DNA of 64,000 bases from Nocardioides speluncae (GTDB lineage: Bacteria; Actinomycetota; Actinomycetes; Propionibacteriales; Nocardioidaceae), in NCBI RefSeq assembly GCF_003121585.1, contig NZ_QEOO01000042.1, positions 124,001 through 188,000 of the forward strand. Direction: 5' to 3'. The position numbers and the translations under genes are program-made. Each line of letters begins with the position of its first letter. Position 1 is the stretch's first letter. Below are positions 1 to 8,740 of the stretch, in pieces. Under the pieces are notes generated by a model. That model had not been told where the DNA came from. It searched no databases and was given only the letters and a program-made list of their open reading frames with translations.

Positions 1-68
1 CGGCGTTCAGCCACGCCTTCAAGCGCTGGACCGGCGTTCCCCCCTCGGAGTACCAACCCGGGTCCTAA
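1..68 (+). CDS. AraC-family transcriptional regulator, C-terminal end (partial)
   Basis: Only the last 22 codons are in the window. The frame opens at base 3 and ends with TAA at 66-68, reading AFSHAFKRWTGVPPSEYQPG and a final serine. The pattern F-S-x-x-F-K-R-x-x-G-V-P-P-S-E-Y is the end of the second helix-turn-helix of AraC/XylS regulators. These bind DNA as activators through two HTH motifs. The effector domain lies upstream of the window, so its target cannot be inferred. A hairpin with a T-rich tail at 221-264 could terminate it. Confidence 0.75.
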   Translation, partial: AFSHAFKRWTGVPPSEYQPGS

Positions 69-220
69 TGGTCGGTGCACACATTCTGGGTTCGCCGGCG
101 GGAAGTGGTTCGTTCGCCGGGCTCCTCCAGAGTCCGGACCATGTCGAGCAGCCCGGCTTCCGCCAGACCGTCCATGACATCCGCTGGGCGATCCAGCAGT
201 AGCGCGACACGAACCAAAGG

Positions 221-264
221 AAGGGCCTCCGACCTGCACTTTCGCAGATCAGAGGCCCTTTTCT
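221..264. terminator. Factor-independent terminator-like hairpin between araC-type gene and tRNA-Asn
   Basis: A 9-bp perfect stem pairs 221-229 (AAGGGCCTC) with 252-260 (GAGGCCCTT). The inner part (GACCTGC and GCAGATC) extends it with one mismatch. The + strand stem is followed by TTCTT. It can end the + strand AraC-type gene. As the first structure 3' of the minus-strand tRNA it may also end that transcript. Confidence 0.6.
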
Positions 265-266
265 TG

Positions 267-339
267 CTCCCCCGGTTGGACTCGAACCAACAACCCTCCG
301 GTTAACAGCCGAATGCTCTGCCAGTTGAGCTACAGGGGA
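267..339 (-). tRNA. tRNA-Asn (GTT)
   Basis: The minus strand gives a 73-nt cloverleaf. Its acceptor stem pairs TCCCCTG with CGGGGGA plus discriminator G. The D arm contains AGCTCAACTGGCAGAGC, the anticodon loop is CTGTTAA (anticodon GTT), and the T loop contains GGTTCGAGTCC. It decodes AAC/AAU. No CCA is encoded, which is common in actinobacteria. Confidence 0.97.
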
Positions 340-408
340 TCGCTTGGCAGCGGAGGAAACCTTAGCAAGCAGTGCCGGACGCCGCGAAATCAGGAGGGGT
401 GTGGCGAG

Positions 409-888
409 TCAGCGGTCGCCGACCTCGTCGCGGGCTCGTTCGAGAGCGGCGATGGCGGCGGCCTTGACGTCGGGGGCGTCGGGGTCCAGGCCCTCGTCGT
501 ACTCGAAGGACCACTGGAGCGACTGGTCGCCGCGCGGCGCCCGGCGGGCGATCACGAACAGGCCGAGAGCGCCGCGGACCGGCGCATGCCGCTGGAGTAC
601 GACGCTCGCGGTGACCCGCTCCCTGACCAGCTCGAGCAGCAGCCCGGGATCGTCGACGGCGACGACGTGGACCGGGCGCTCCTCGCCCCAGGTGCCGACC
701 TCGGCAACGGTCAGCGTCGCAGCGTCGATGTCCCAGTCGGCCGCCTGCACCTGCTCCCACGGGATCCGTACGCCGCCGGGCAGGAACAGTGCGTCGCGGG
801 TGCCGACCACCTCCGCACCGTCGCCGGTGCGAGCCAGTGCGAGCACCCGCTCGCCGGCGAGCTTGCCAAGGCCACCGATCCGCTTCAC
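409..888 (-). CDS. Conserved hypothetical protein downstream of dnaG
   Basis: This reads as about 159 residues from the GTG at 888 (MKRIGGLGKLAGERVLALAR). An in-frame GTG at 912 would add eight residues. I prefer 888 because AAGG lies 7 nt upstream of it and the 912 start falls inside the arm of a long hairpin. There is no signal peptide or membrane segment. The body looks like a small beta-rich domain with a conserved W-E-Q-V-x-x-A-D-W stretch, and the C-terminus is a helix rich in Ala, Glu and Arg. It sits between dnaG and tRNA-Asn on the same strand. Function unknown. Confidence 0.7.
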   Translation of the reverse strand: MKRIGGLGKLAGERVLALARTGDGAEVVGTRDALFLPGGVRIPWEQVQAADWDIDAATLTVAEVGTWGEERPVHVVAVDDPGLLLELVRERVTASVVLQRHAPVRGALGLFVIARRAPRGDQSLQWSFEYDEGLDPDAPDVKAAAIAALERARDEVGDR

Positions 889-902
889 CCGGCCGCCTTC
901 AT

Positions 903-1065
903 TAGTGGTCACTCCCGGAGGTTCTTCGAGGGTCTGAGTGGTCAGGGTGCGTGCAGCGCAAGGCGTCGGAGGGAGGCGGGCCGGTGGCCCGTCGACCGAC
1001 GACGACGCAGCGATGTGCGTGCCCTGGCCGCTCAGGCCCCGATGAACTTCCGGGGGTGACCACTA
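903..1065. repeat. Very long imperfect palindrome (hairpin) between dnaG and the downstream gene
   Basis: The segment folds end to end. 903-924 pairs with 1044-1065, 930-955 pairs with 1014-1039, 963-968 pairs with 1003-1008, and the tip 977-982 pairs with 986-991. In the two main arms nine of the non-Watson-Crick positions are G-T pairs on the + strand, and none is A-C. The right arm covers the dnaG stop codon. Function unknown; it could be a processing or termination structure, or a mobile palindromic element. Confidence 0.75.
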
Positions 1066-2946
1066 GGTCCCCATCGCGAGCTCGCGGAGGGTACGGCGGT
1101 GCTGCTCGAGTGCGACCAGCTCACCGAACATCTTGTTGTACGCCGCGGCCTCCTCGACCGGGTTGGTGCGCTGGAGCTTCGACTTCACCTCGGTGATCCG
1201 GCGCAGCGCGGTCAGCTCCTGGAGCCGGTAGATGTGCACAGAGACGTACGCCGTGTCGGGTTCCTTCGAACTCCGTACCGGCTCCACTCCCAATGCGCTG
1301 ATCACGGACGACACCGCCGGGTCAGCGGTCGACTCGCGCAGCCGGGTCGCCCAGCCGCCGTCGGTCGCCCCCACTGCTGGTCCGCCGGCCGCTGCAATCG
1401 CATCCCAGACCGCGCGGTACGTCGGATGGGTAAAGTCATTGCTGCCCAGGTCGCCGCTCGCCGCGCCAACCAAACCAGGCTGCTGGATGAGCAGCCTCAG
1501 AGTGTCTCTCTCAAGGGCGAACCGAGGGTCGCGCAGGTCTGGAGCCGGCGGAGAAGCAGGTTCCGGCGGACCAGAGTCGCGTACCTGGCCGCCCTTCCTG
1601 GCCTGCTGGTTGCTGCGCCGGCCGAGGGCGCGGCGAAGCTCATCTCGCGCCTGCTCGATCTCGATGCCGATCACGGTCACGAGCTCGCGCGCAAACTCGT
1701 CGACCTTCGTCTTGTCACGAATGCTGGACACCAGCACGTCTGATGCTTCGCGGAGAGCGTCGATGCGCGCGTCAGCGCGATCCAGGTCATACCGGCTCGC
1801 GATGCTGCGGAGTTTGAGGTGAAACAGCGGAATGCGACGGGCCACGAGTTCCCGAACAGCGGCGGGACCCTGCTGCACCATCAGGTCGCACGGATCGAGA
1901 CCTGTCGGCTCGATTGCGGCGTACGTCTTTGAGACGAACACGGCCTCCAGGTCGTAGGCCCGCTCGGCCGCCTTCACACCGGCGGCGTCGCCGTCGAAGG
2001 TGAAGATCACCTCTCCCCTGGCGACCTCATGATCGAAGAGGAATCGGCGCAGGATCTTCGCGTGGTCCTCGCCAAAGGCGGTGCCGCAGGTCGCGACCGC
2101 GGTGGGTACGCCGGAGAGGTGGCAGGCCATCACGTCGGTGTAGCCCTCGACCACCACCGCCTGCGACGAGCGGGCAATCTCGCGGCGGGCCAGGTCGATG
2201 CCGTAGAGCACCTGGCTTTTCTTGTAGATCGGGGTCTCGGAGGTGTTGAGGTACTTCGCCTCGCGCCGGTCGTCGTCGAAGATCCGGCGGGCGCCGAAGC
2301 CGATGGTGTCACCGCTGGAGTCCCGGATCGGCCACAACAGCCGGCCCTGGAAGTTGTCGTAGTGGCCACGGCCGTGTCGGACCAGTCCGGACACGACCAG
2401 CTCCTCGTCACCGAACGCGAGCTGGCGCAGGTGCTTGTAGAGCGCGGCCTCGTCGCGCGGGGCGAAGCCGACGCCGAACTGCTCGGCGGCGGTCTGGTCG
2501 AAGCCGCGGCTGCCGAGGAACTGGCGGGCGACCAGCGCGTCCGGGGTGCCGAGCTGGTCGGCGTACCACTCCTGCGCCTTGTTGTGGGCCTCGACCAGCC
2601 GGCTCCGCTTCGGGCCGGTCGGCCGCTGCGGCTCCTCGCCGTCCTCGCGCCGCAGCTGGACGCCGTACTTGTCAGCGAGCCGCTCGATCGCCTCGTTGAA
2701 GTCGAGACCGTCGATCTTCATGAGGAAGGTGATGACGTCGCCGCCAGCTTGGCAACCGAAACAGTGGAAGAACCCCCGGGCCGGGGTGACGTGGAACGAC
2801 GGCGACTTCTCGTCGTGGAAGGGACACAGCCCCTTCATCGAGCCGCCGCCGGCGTTGCGGAGCGTGACGTACTGGGAGACGACGTCGTCGATGCGTGCCT
2901 TCTCCCGCACCTCTGCGATGTCGTCCTCACGGATCCGCCCTGCCAC
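1063..2946 (-). CDS. dnaG: DNA primase
   Basis: DNA primase synthesises the RNA primers for chromosomal replication in complex with DnaB. I read 627 residues from the GTG at 2946 (MAGRIREDDIAEV). A longer open frame reaches 2985 but its extra residues do not resemble the family. The CHC2-type zinc finger has C41, H44, C62 and C65. The TOPRIM core shows EGYTD and the acidic FDGDAAG motif. The C-terminal third, beyond a Gly/Pro/Ala-rich linker, matches the helicase-interaction domain. Length is typical. It is the first gene of a minus-strand group with the hypothetical gene at 409-888. A 9-bp inverted repeat lies 15 nt upstream of the start. Confidence 0.97.
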   Translation of the reverse strand: MAGRIREDDIAEVREKARIDDVVSQYVTLRNAGGGSMKGLCPFHDEKSPSFHVTPARGFFHCFGCQAGGDVITFLMKIDGLDFNEAIERLADKYGVQLRREDGEEPQRPTGPKRSRLVEAHNKAQEWYADQLGTPDALVARQFLGSRGFDQTAAEQFGVGFAPRDEAALYKHLRQLAFGDEELVVSGLVRHGRGHYDNFQGRLLWPIRDSSGDTIGFGARRIFDDDRREAKYLNTSETPIYKKSQVLYGIDLARREIARSSQAVVVEGYTDVMACHLSGVPTAVATCGTAFGEDHAKILRRFLFDHEVARGEVIFTFDGDAAGVKAAERAYDLEAVFVSKTYAAIEPTGLDPCDLMVQQGPAAVRELVARRIPLFHLKLRSIASRYDLDRADARIDALREASDVLVSSIRDKTKVDEFARELVTVIGIEIEQARDELRRALGRRSNQQARKGGQVRDSGPPEPASPPAPDLRDPRFALERDTLRLLIQQPGLVGAASGDLGSNDFTHPTYRAVWDAIAAAGGPAVGATDGGWATRLRESTADPAVSSVISALGVEPVRSSKEPDTAYVSVHIYRLQELTALRRITEVKSKLQRTNPVEEAAAYNKMFGELVALEQHRRTLRELAMGT

Positions 2947-2960
2947 GTCGCGGAGTCTAC

Positions 2961-2998
2961 GAGGTCGGCTGTGGTTTAGACCCACTGTGGCCGACCTC
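2961..2998. promoter_or_regulatory. Inverted repeat upstream of dnaG
   Basis: GAGGTCGGC at 2961-2969 is the exact reverse complement of GCCGACCTC at 2990-2998, with GTGG/CCAC inside. It lies 15-52 nt 5' of the dnaG start, where an operator or leader hairpin would sit. No known regulator site is recognised. The rest of the dnaG to L,D-transpeptidase spacer (2999-3153) shows nothing I can name. Confidence 0.35.
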
Positions 2999-3153
2999 CG
3001 CGGTCAGGTTTTCAGCCGCGGCCGACCCAACTCCCAGTGGCTAGTCCCTATGTGCCATGCCGACTGTCACATCGGGCCATGACCTCGCGTCGGCTCCGTC
3101 GTTGTCAGAGCAGGCAGGGAGGCTGTCTAGAGGGAACCACAACGGGATCAGAC

Positions 3154-3984
3154 ATGTTCGCATCGTGTCATCCCCGCCAGAAGGCCAGGACGAGGCCGAG
3201 GGAGCAGGCCGGGGAGCAAGGTCGTGTCAGCGCCACCATGTTGGTGCTGACGCTGTTGTGCGCCGCCGTCGTCGTCTGGGGCGTCAACTCTCGCTCGGAC
3301 GACTTCGACAGCTGGGACGAGCAGCCCGACCTCTCCAACCTCGTCGCATCCTCCACCAGGTCCACGCTCAAGGGCGCGCCCCGCGACCCCGCTCCGCGAG
3401 CCGCCACCGACGGCGCAGTCGTCCGGCCCAACCAGGCCACCGGGGTGTACGACGCACCCCGCGGCAACGCGTTCGGCAAGATCGGCCGCAACCAGTTCGG
3501 GCCGACCTGGCTGCCGGTCATCGCCGAGGAGGACGGCTGGGTCCAGGTCCTGCTCCCCTCTCGCCCGAACGGGTCGACGGGCTGGATCCCGGCCGACCGG
3601 GTACAGCGCCAGGTCTCGCCGTACCTGATCCGGGTGCACGTCGGCTCCCGCACCCTGGAGCTCTTCTTCGAGGGCAAGCGCACCGGCACGTGGCCGGTCG
3701 CCGTCGGCAGGCCCGAGACGCCGACCCCGACCGGGCGCACGTTCGTGCTCGGCTCGATCGCCGACGCGACGCAGTCCTCGCGGGTGATCCTGCCGCTCGG
3801 CGCCCACAGCCAGACCCTCGACACGTACGGCGGCGGCCCAGGCACCGTCGCCCTCCACGCCTGGTCGGACTCCTCGGTGTTCGGCACGGCCGCAAGCCAC
3901 GGATGTGTTCGCGTGCCCGACGACGCGCTCGACGAACTGACCAAGGTCCCACTCGGCACGGTCGTGCTGATCGACCGCAAATGA
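3154..3984 (+). CDS. L,D-transpeptidase (YkuD family) with SH3-like domain
   Basis: This predicted cell-envelope enzyme forms 3-3 cross-links in peptidoglycan. I read 276 residues from the ATG at 3154. A basic stretch is followed by a membrane anchor (about residues 27-45), a flexible linker, an SH3-like region (contains DAPRGNAFGKIGRNQFGPTW), then the YkuD catalytic domain. The catalytic motif is ASHGCVRV with Cys251 near the C-terminus. The ribosome site before 3154 is weak, and an alternative ATG at 3238 would shorten the cytoplasmic tail. It is followed by a secreted protein gene on the same strand 42 bp downstream. Confidence 0.9.
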   Translation: MFASCHPRQKARTRPREQAGEQGRVSATMLVLTLLCAAVVVWGVNSRSDDFDSWDEQPDLSNLVASSTRSTLKGAPRDPAPRAATDGAVVRPNQATGVYDAPRGNAFGKIGRNQFGPTWLPVIAEEDGWVQVLLPSRPNGSTGWIPADRVQRQVSPYLIRVHVGSRTLELFFEGKRTGTWPVAVGRPETPTPTGRTFVLGSIADATQSSRVILPLGAHSQTLDTYGGGPGTVALHAWSDSSVFGTAASHGCVRVPDDALDELTKVPLGTVVLIDRK

Positions 3985-4026
3985 CGACCCGATCCTGACA
4001 GGCAGCAACAGGGAGGAACCACCACC

Positions 4027-4899
4027 ATGAGACGCAACTTGATCGCCACCGCCGCAACCGTCGCGGTCGTGACGGCGACGGCCGGGTTCGCCGTCCTCGC
4101 CGGCTCGTCCGGTAGTACCGCGGCCGGCACCCCGTCGTCGGCGTACGCGTTCGCCGCGGAGGGCGCACTGCCGTTCGCCGGCCAGCCGTACGTCGAGTCC
4201 AGCGACGGCAAGACCCAGACCGCAAACCTGGTCGAGCTCCCGGACAACCCGCTCGCCGCGCTGGGTGCGGGCACGGTCTCGGCCGGCGACAACAAGGCCT
4301 CGGTCGAGATGCTGAACCTCTCGGTGGGCGGCGGTGTCTTCGACCAGCTTCCGGAGGTCCCAGAAGACCTCAAGAAGCAGTGCGACGCGCTCCCGGACAC
4401 CGGGATCGGTGACCTGCCGGTTCCCGAGCTGCCGGCCATCCCGGCGCTGCCGGTGCCCGGGCTGCCCGACCTCAACGACCTGCCCGACGAGCTGCCTGCC
4501 GATGACCTGCGCGAGTTGTGCCGGCTGCTGCTGACCCCGCCGAGCTCGCTGGTCGGGCTGGACCTGCTCAAGGTGTCCTGCAATGGCGCTACCGGCACGG
4601 TCGAGATGGGCGCGCTGACCGTGCTCGGGGTCAAGGTCCCAGCGCCCGCGATGACGCCCAACACCACGATCCCGGGTGGTCCGCTGTTCACGATCACGCT
4701 GAACAAGCAGACCAAGAACGCCGACGGCTCCTTCACCGTGAAGGGGATGGAGATCAGCCTCGGCGGTGGCGCGCAGGTGATCACGTTCGGCAACGCGACC
4801 TGCGCCAAGTTCACCAAGCCGACCAAGCCGACTCCGACCAACACGCCGACCGCGCCGTCGCCGACCCCGGTCCCGACGAATCTCCCGGTGACCGGCTAG
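4027..4899 (+). CDS. Secreted choice-of-anchor P-like protein ending in LPVTG
   Basis: This is a 290-residue exported protein. Residues 1 to about 33 are a signal peptide with two N-terminal arginines and an Ala/Val-rich core. The body resembles the actinobacterial choice-of-anchor P family and has several leucine/proline-rich segments. The last 28 residues are a Pro/Thr spacer ending exactly in LPVTG, followed at once by the stop codon. Sortase substrates normally continue with a hydrophobic segment and basic tail after LPXTG; here both are missing. A purine-rich site (CAGGGAGG) precedes the ATG. Its end overlaps the last bases of dgt on the other strand by 4 bp. Confidence 0.85.
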   Translation: MRRNLIATAATVAVVTATAGFAVLAGSSGSTAAGTPSSAYAFAAEGALPFAGQPYVESSDGKTQTANLVELPDNPLAALGAGTVSAGDNKASVEMLNLSVGGGVFDQLPEVPEDLKKQCDALPDTGIGDLPVPELPAIPALPVPGLPDLNDLPDELPADDLRELCRLLLTPPSSLVGLDLLKVSCNGATGTVEMGALTVLGVKVPAPAMTPNTTIPGGPLFTITLNKQTKNADGSFTVKGMEISLGGGAQVITFGNATCAKFTKPTKPTPTNTPTAPSPTPVPTNLPVTG

Positions 4900-6194
4900 G
4901 TCTTCTGGACGACGAGCCGGTGGTGCCAGCGCACCGCCGACTCGTCGGTCAGCGAGGCGATCTGGTCGACAAGGACGCGCTGCCGCGCGGCGTCGTCGGC
5001 TGCGGCTGCCCAGTCGTCGGCGAACTGCCGGTCCAGCGCGTCCGGGCCTCGCGCGGTCAGTGCCTCGAACAGCTCGGCAATCAGCTCGCGCTGCCGGTCC
5101 ATCAGCGCCAGCCGGTCGTTGGCGCGCATCACGTAGTGGGCCGCGACGCCCTTCAGCACCGCGATCTCCAAGCGGGTCTGCTCCGGCACGACCAGGTCCG
5201 CCCGGTGCCGCACGAACGGCCCCTCCCCCGCCGCGAACGTCGCCGCCTGCACGCTGCCGCAGAACCGGCCGATCAGGTCGCTGGTGAGGTTCTTCAGCGC
5301 GGCCAGGTTGCGCCGGGTCCCGTCGTACGCCGTGACCGGCCAGCCCGCGATCGCCTGCAGCCCGGCGAGTACGCCGTCGAGGGTGCCGTCGTCGGCCTCG
5401 GCGACGTACCAGTCGCGGACCGTCGCCCACACCGCCGACCGCTGGTCGGCGTTCTCCAGCAGCGCCAGGTCGATCCGGCCGGCGACCACGCCGTCCTCGA
5501 CGTCGTGGACCGAGTAGGCGACGTCGTCGGCGAGGTCCATCACCTGCGCCTCCACGCACTGCCGCCGGCTGTACCGATCAACTGCCCCGGACCGCAGCCA
5601 GGCGAAGACGAGGTGGTCGTCGTCGTAGTAGCCGAACTTCCGGGTCTCCCGCGGTGACCCGTCGCCGTGAGCGCCGGTGGGCGGTGCGGCGGCCAGCCGC
5701 GGCCACGGGTACTTGGTGCAGGCATCCAGCGTGGCCCGGGTCAGGTTCAGCCCGGCCGAACGGCCGGCGCCGTCGAAGGTCTTCGACTCCAGCCGGGTCA
5801 GGATCCGCAGCGTCTGCGCGTTGCCCTCGAAGCCGCCGCAGTCGTCGCTGAGGCTGTCCAGCGCCTGCTCGCCGTTGTGCCCGAACGGCGGGTGGCCGAG
5901 GTCGTGGGCCAGCGCCGCGGTCTCGGCGATGTCCGGATGGCAGCCGAGCGCCCGCGCCAGGTCGCGAGCGACCTGCGCGACCTCCAGGCTGTGGGTGAGC
6001 CGGTTCCGCACGAAGTCGTCGGTCTGCGGCCCCATCACCTGGGTCTTAGCGGCCAGCCGCCGGGTCGCCGCTGCATGTACGACGCGCGCCCGGTCCCGCT
6101 CGAACGGCCGCCGCTCGGGCGCGTCGACCCGCTTGGGGGGTTCTGACACCAGACGCTCGCGGGCGGACTCGTCGTACAGGTCGTGGACGTTCAT
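4896..6194 (-). CDS. dgt: Deoxyguanosinetriphosphate triphosphohydrolase-like protein
   Basis: This HD-superfamily metal-dependent enzyme hydrolyses dNTPs to deoxynucleoside and triphosphate. It has 432 residues. Metal and catalytic residues are visible as H68 (LTHS), H97-D98 in [14 protein letters not shown], and H101 and H106. The remainder is helical as expected. It is the neighbour of dnaG in many actinobacteria. The start ATG at 6194 is preceded by TAGGGT eight bases upstream, suggesting a leaderless transcript, and shares the spacer with the divergent AMP-binding gene at 6250. Confidence 0.93.
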   Translation of the reverse strand: MNVHDLYDESARERLVSEPPKRVDAPERRPFERDRARVVHAAATRRLAAKTQVMGPQTDDFVRNRLTHSLEVAQVARDLARALGCHPDIAETAALAHDLGHPPFGHNGEQALDSLSDDCGGFEGNAQTLRILTRLESKTFDGAGRSAGLNLTRATLDACTKYPWPRLAAAPPTGAHGDGSPRETRKFGYYDDDHLVFAWLRSGAVDRYSRRQCVEAQVMDLADDVAYSVHDVEDGVVAGRIDLALLENADQRSAVWATVRDWYVAEADDGTLDGVLAGLQAIAGWPVTAYDGTRRNLAALKNLTSDLIGRFCGSVQAATFAAGEGPFVRHRADLVVPEQTRLEIAVLKGVAAHYVMRANDRLALMDRQRELIAELFEALTARGPDALDRQFADDWAAAADDAARQRVLVDQIASLTDESAVRWHHRLVVQKT

Positions 6195-6249
6195 CGGTGG
6201 CGACCCTACTTGCCGGGAGTTGTTGGCCGTCGTACGTCAGGATCGGACC

Positions 6250-7362
6250 ATGACTGTCGAGGTCGACTTCTCCCTGCTGGACGTGACGCGCCAGGTCCCG
6301 GTCGACGACAACGACGCGTACCTGCGCGCAGCCCTCGCCTGGCACTTCGGTGCGGAGACCGGATCGGCGTTCTGGCTCAGGATCGCGCCCACGCTCGGCT
6401 TCGACCCGCTGACCGAGGTCACGTCGTACGCCGACCTGGCGAGATTCCCGAACGTGCTCGCCGAGCTGCGCACCGTGCCGGTGGCGGACCTGGTCCCGCG
6501 CGGCTACGGCACGCCCCCGCCGGTGCCGCAGATCTTCGAGTCCGGTGGCACCACCGGCGCACCCAAGCGCACCGTCCAGCTGCCCGACTGGATCGCGCAG
6601 ACCATCGAGTGGCACACCGACGACTGGACCTCCAGCGGCTACGTCCGCGGCCGCGGCCTGCTCGGCGTGATGCCGAGCGGTCCGCACGGCGTCGGCTACT
6701 TCGCCCGCCTTGTGTCGGCCGGGCTCGGTTCGGTGTTCCACACCGTGGATCTGGACCCACGGTGGGTGAAGAGGCTCGCCGCTCGCGAGGCGGCCGCCGA
6801 GGTCGCGGCCTACGTGTCGCACCTGGTCGAGCAGGTCGGCTACGTGCTGCAGACCCAGGACGTCGCGAACCTGCTGACCACGCCGCCGCTGCTGCAGCAG
6901 ATCGTCCGCCGCGACGACCTGCTCAAGCTGGTCCGTAGCAAGATCGGGTACGTCGTACTCAGCGGCGCGTCGATCGACGTCGACACCCTCGACCTGCTGC
7001 GCGCGATGCTGCCGGCCACGACGATCACGATGACCTACGGCAGCACCATGATCCTGTCCCAGACGCACACCCGCCCCGAGAGCCCCGACAGCCCTGCGTT
7101 CGAGTCGTTCGTCTTCGACCCCCGCTCGCCGTACGTCCACTTCCGGGTGATCGACCCGGCGACCGGCGAGCCGGTGCCGTACGGCGAGCGCGGCCAGGTG
7201 GTGATGAACCACATCAGCAAGGGCATGTTCCTCCCGAACAACCTGGAGCGCGACACCGCGATCCGGGTCCCTGGGCCGCCCGGGCAGGTCGGCGACTCGG
7301 TCACCGAGATCGCGCCGGTGGCCGCGTTCGAGGGCGAGCCGGTGATCGAGGGCGTGTACTGA
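6250..7362 (+). CDS. AMP-binding enzyme, LuxE-like acyl-activating ligase
   Basis: This is 370 residues from the ATG at 6250. The adenylate-forming signature SGGTTGAPK lies at residues 98-106, and a second conserved segment reads TMTYGSTMILSQ. The short length and the motif's early position resemble LuxE/acyl-protein synthetases or phenylacetate-CoA-ligase relatives rather than full acyl-CoA synthetases. It would activate an acyl group with ATP. It converges with the LuxC-like reductase, only 4 bp apart, which suggests a shared aldehyde-forming pathway. The substrate cannot be read from sequence. CAGGAT six bases before ATG suggests a leaderless start. Confidence 0.75.
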   Translation: MTVEVDFSLLDVTRQVPVDDNDAYLRAALAWHFGAETGSAFWLRIAPTLGFDPLTEVTSYADLARFPNVLAELRTVPVADLVPRGYGTPPPVPQIFESGGTTGAPKRTVQLPDWIAQTIEWHTDDWTSSGYVRGRGLLGVMPSGPHGVGYFARLVSAGLGSVFHTVDLDPRWVKRLAAREAAAEVAAYVSHLVEQVGYVLQTQDVANLLTTPPLLQQIVRRDDLLKLVRSKIGYVVLSGASIDVDTLDLLRAMLPATTITMTYGSTMILSQTHTRPESPDSPAFESFVFDPRSPYVHFRVIDPATGEPVPYGERGQVVMNHISKGMFLPNNLERDTAIRVPGPPGQVGDSVTEIAPVAAFEGEPVIEGVY

Positions 7363-7366
7363 CCGG

Positions 7367-8740
7367 CTACCGAGCGCGCGCGAAGCCCTTGTTCCACATC
7401 AGGAAGTCGGCCAGGAAGCCGTCGTGCGGCACCTCCGGCGCCGCGTGATGGGTCGGCAGCCGTCCCCAGTAGACGTTGCGCACGGTCGGCTCGGCCGCGA
7501 GGTCGTCGACGAGGTCCTCGTCGGCGGTCAGTACGCCGAGCACCAGGGTGTGGCGCAGCGCGCTCAGCCCGTCGGCGCGCGACCAGGGCGCCACCCACAC
7601 GCACGGGAAGCCCTGCTCGGCGCCGAGCGCCGCGGCATCCGGCCGGTCCAGGAGGTGGACGGCCGGGCGCAGCGCAGCGCTGCCGTCGCCGAGATCGGCG
7701 ACGATCTGGTCCGCCCCGCGGATCGGCACCGACCCGGCCGCGAGCGCCGCGACGTGCTCGGCGATCGCGGTGGCCCGGTTGATCGGCAGCATCGGCAGCA
7801 GGGCCCGCTCGTCGGTGATGGGCAGGACCGGGATCTCCGAGAGCCGGGCCGCGAGTGCCTCCGCCAGTGGCCGCGGGTCGCCTTGGTAAAGGATCGCGGT
7901 GGCGTTCACGCACGCCGTACCGCCGAAGGCGGCGACCGAGTCGACGATGACGTCGAGATAGTCGCGCCAGTCCTGGTCGGCGGTGATCAGGATCTTGGTC
8001 CGCCCCGGGCCGTTGACGAGCACGGTCGGGTCGCCGGCGTACTTGTCGACGACCGCCTGGCCGCCGTACACCATGCTCAGGTCGGCGGTCGCGACCAGCT
8101 CGTCGGCGCCGGCGTAGTCGGTCGGCAGGTACACCGCGTCGGCCGGCCGGAACCGCTCGCGCAGCGCGAGGATCAGGCGGTGGCCGGTGAACGGCTCCCG
8201 CCGGGACGGGCGTACGGCGACCCGGAAGCCGAGCGCCAGCGCCTGCAGCCACAGGCCGTGGATGCCGGGCGCGTTGCCCGACGCATGGACGCCGAGGACC
8301 TCGCCGCGGCGTGCCCACACCGCGCCGCCGGTGCCGGCGGGCTGCTCCCGCCGGTCTAGCAGCGCGCCGGCTGGCACCGCAGCGTCGATCGCCACGCCGG
8401 TCGTGACCAGCGCCTCGGCGACCGCGAGCGCGCCGGCACGGGTGACGGCGACCGGGAGACCGGAGACGCGGCTGGCGAGCCCGACGTACTCCTCGAAGGT
8501 CAGGCCACCGACCACCTCGCCGGTGAACGTCGTGGCGGTCTCGGCCAGCATGCCCAGCCGCTGCTGCTCGGGCAGTGGCCGGGTCCGCCGCTGCTCCTTC
8601 ACCGCCTGGTCGACGAACAACGGCGGCACGATCGACAGCTCGGCGACCGGGACACCGGCCACGTCGTCGATGACCTCGCGACGCCGGGTCCGGTAGCCGC
8701 CGTGCGGGCCCAGCGCGTCCACCGCGACCAGGTCGGTCAT
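7367..8740 (-). CDS. Aldehyde dehydrogenase superfamily protein, LuxC-like acyl-CoA reductase
   Basis: This has 457 residues from the ATG at 8740. A nucleotide-binding segment is seen at VHASGNAPGIHGLW (151-164) and the catalytic cysteine in FGGTACVNATA (Cys277). The family reduces acyl-CoA or acyl-enzyme to aldehyde with NADPH, or oxidises aldehydes. The spacing fits LuxC-type reductases, but ordinary aldehyde dehydrogenase is possible. The start overlaps the stop of the DinB gene by 4 bp (ATGA), so the two are translationally coupled. It faces the LuxE-like gene tail to tail. Confidence 0.75.
   Translation of the reverse strand: MTDLVAVDALGPHGGYRTRRREVIDDVAGVPVAELSIVPPLFVDQAVKEQRRTRPLPEQQRLGMLAETATTFTGEVVGGLTFEEYVGLASRVSGLPVAVTRAGALAVAEALVTTGVAIDAAVPAGALLDRREQPAGTGGAVWARRGEVLGVHASGNAPGIHGLWLQALALGFRVAVRPSRREPFTGHRLILALRERFRPADAVYLPTDYAGADELVATADLSMVYGGQAVVDKYAGDPTVLVNGPGRTKILITADQDWRDYLDVIVDSVAAFGGTACVNATAILYQGDPRPLAEALAARLSEIPVLPITDERALLPMLPINRATAIAEHVAALAAGSVPIRGADQIVADLGDGSAALRPAVHLLDRPDAAALGAEQGFPCVWVAPWSRADGLSALRHTLVLGVLTADEDLVDDLAAEPTVRNVYWGRLPTHHAAPEVPHDGFLADFLMWNKGFARAR

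Noticed and set aside
65-216. Minus-strand frame from TTG (about 216) with LLLDRPADVMDGLAEAGLLD near the tRNA
   Set aside because: About 50 codons, no ribosome site, weak TTG start inside the terminator flank, and it runs into the AraC gene's stop. It might be a gene remnant, but support is too weak.
903-1065. Complete insertion sequence
   Set aside because: The palindrome is only about 160 bp with no transposase frame; at most a MITE-like element.
3148-5559. Minus-strand open frame of 803 codons
   Set aside because: It is antisense to the L,D-transpeptidase, the LPVTG protein and part of dgt, with Arg/Gly/Pro-rich low-complexity sequence typical of GC-rich shadow frames.
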